The notes beneath the pieces were generated by a model. The model saw nothing but the letters and a program-made list of their open reading frames with translations, was not told the DNA's origin and did no database searches. From positions 1-13,967 of the forward strand of contig CAAGIR010000175.1 of the NCBI GenBank assembly GCA_900769975.1: a stretch of DNA of 13,967 nucleotides. The letters are read 5' to 3'. The stretch is from Spirochaetia bacterium (GTDB lineage: Bacteria > Spirochaetota > Spirochaetia > Treponematales > Treponemataceae). A program made the translations under genes and the position numbers. Of this stretch, positions 13,881 through 13,967 are shown piece after piece. The stretch's first letter is position 1, and every line of letters starts with the position of its first letter.

Positions 13881-13967
13881 TCTGATTTCTGATATAAACT
13901 TTTCTTGAAGCATCAAAGAGCTTGAGGAAAAAATAGTCATCATCGGGATATCCGTAGCCCTGCCGCC
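13864..13967 (-). CDS. Truncated unrecognised protein, C-terminal 33 residues
   Basis: The minus strand is open from the window edge to TAG at 13864-13866. The translated tail contains GYGYPDDDYFFLKLFDASRK and ends KSHKI. The mix of aromatic, acidic and basic residues and lack of low-complexity codons look like a genuine protein C terminus; the alternative frames give poor composition. I do not recognise the family. The gene lies 48 bases upstream of rlmE on the same strand, so it may be part of the rlmE-hydrolase operon. The 5' part is outside the window. Confidence 0.5.
   Translation of the reverse strand, partial: RQGYGYPDDDYFFLKLFDASRKVYIRNQKSHKI

Noticed and set aside
1..13967. Defence, toxin-antitoxin, prophage or secretion system
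   Set aside because: No nuclease, helicase, integrase, toxin or phage structural gene is present. All sizeable genes have housekeeping, salvage or envelope-type assignments.

Overview
The window is AT-rich bacterial DNA with long T- and A-rich non-coding stretches. The gene set suggests a host-associated spirochaete of the Treponema type. This is inferred from gene content and low GC, not from a phylogenetic marker. There is no phage, plasmid, CRISPR or defence cluster. Most of the window is housekeeping and nutrient-scavenging genes. The unusual parts are the non-coding stretches at 1-784 and 11611-11909.

Layout. 1-784 has no complete gene. It holds a near-palindromic foldback element with perfect 20-bp terminal inverted repeats (195-409). 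After it comes a run of consecutive hairpins, including two copies of a 99-bp unit, which ends exactly at the asnS ribosome-binding site. From 785 the plus strand carries asnS (asparaginyl-tRNA synthetase), a YihY/BrkB-type membrane protein fused to a C-terminal cyclic-nucleotide-binding-like domain, a B12-type radical SAM protein (4-bp overlap with the gene before it), pepF (oligoendopeptidase F) and an adenosine-deaminase-family gene. The first three are close enough to be co-transcribed.

From 8142 to 11597 the genes are on the minus strand. Read in transcription order they are a PHP-domain phosphoesterase, galK, a class I SAM methyltransferase and a predicted outer-membrane beta-barrel protein, with gaps of 16-35 bases. 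This looks like one operon. Its last gene overlaps the deaminase gene tail-to-tail by 12 bases. Upstream of the operon lies a G-rich, hairpin-containing non-coding stretch. Next to it is a self-contained tRNA-Cys(GCA) unit with its own promoter and terminator.

The right end is another minus-strand cluster: a truncated unrecognised gene running off the window, rlmE (23S rRNA 2'-O-methyltransferase) and a membrane-anchored LysM/M23 cell-wall hydrolase. The rlmE stop codon overlaps the Shine-Dalgarno of the hydrolase gene.

Functionally the window mixes translation (AsnRS, tRNA-Cys, RlmE), peptide, nucleoside and galactose salvage (PepF, deaminase, GalK) and envelope biology (YihY fusion, beta-barrel, M23 hydrolase). 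The best candidates for something undescribed are the foldback element, the structure-conserved 99-bp repeats in front of asnS, and the YihY-cNMP domain fusion.
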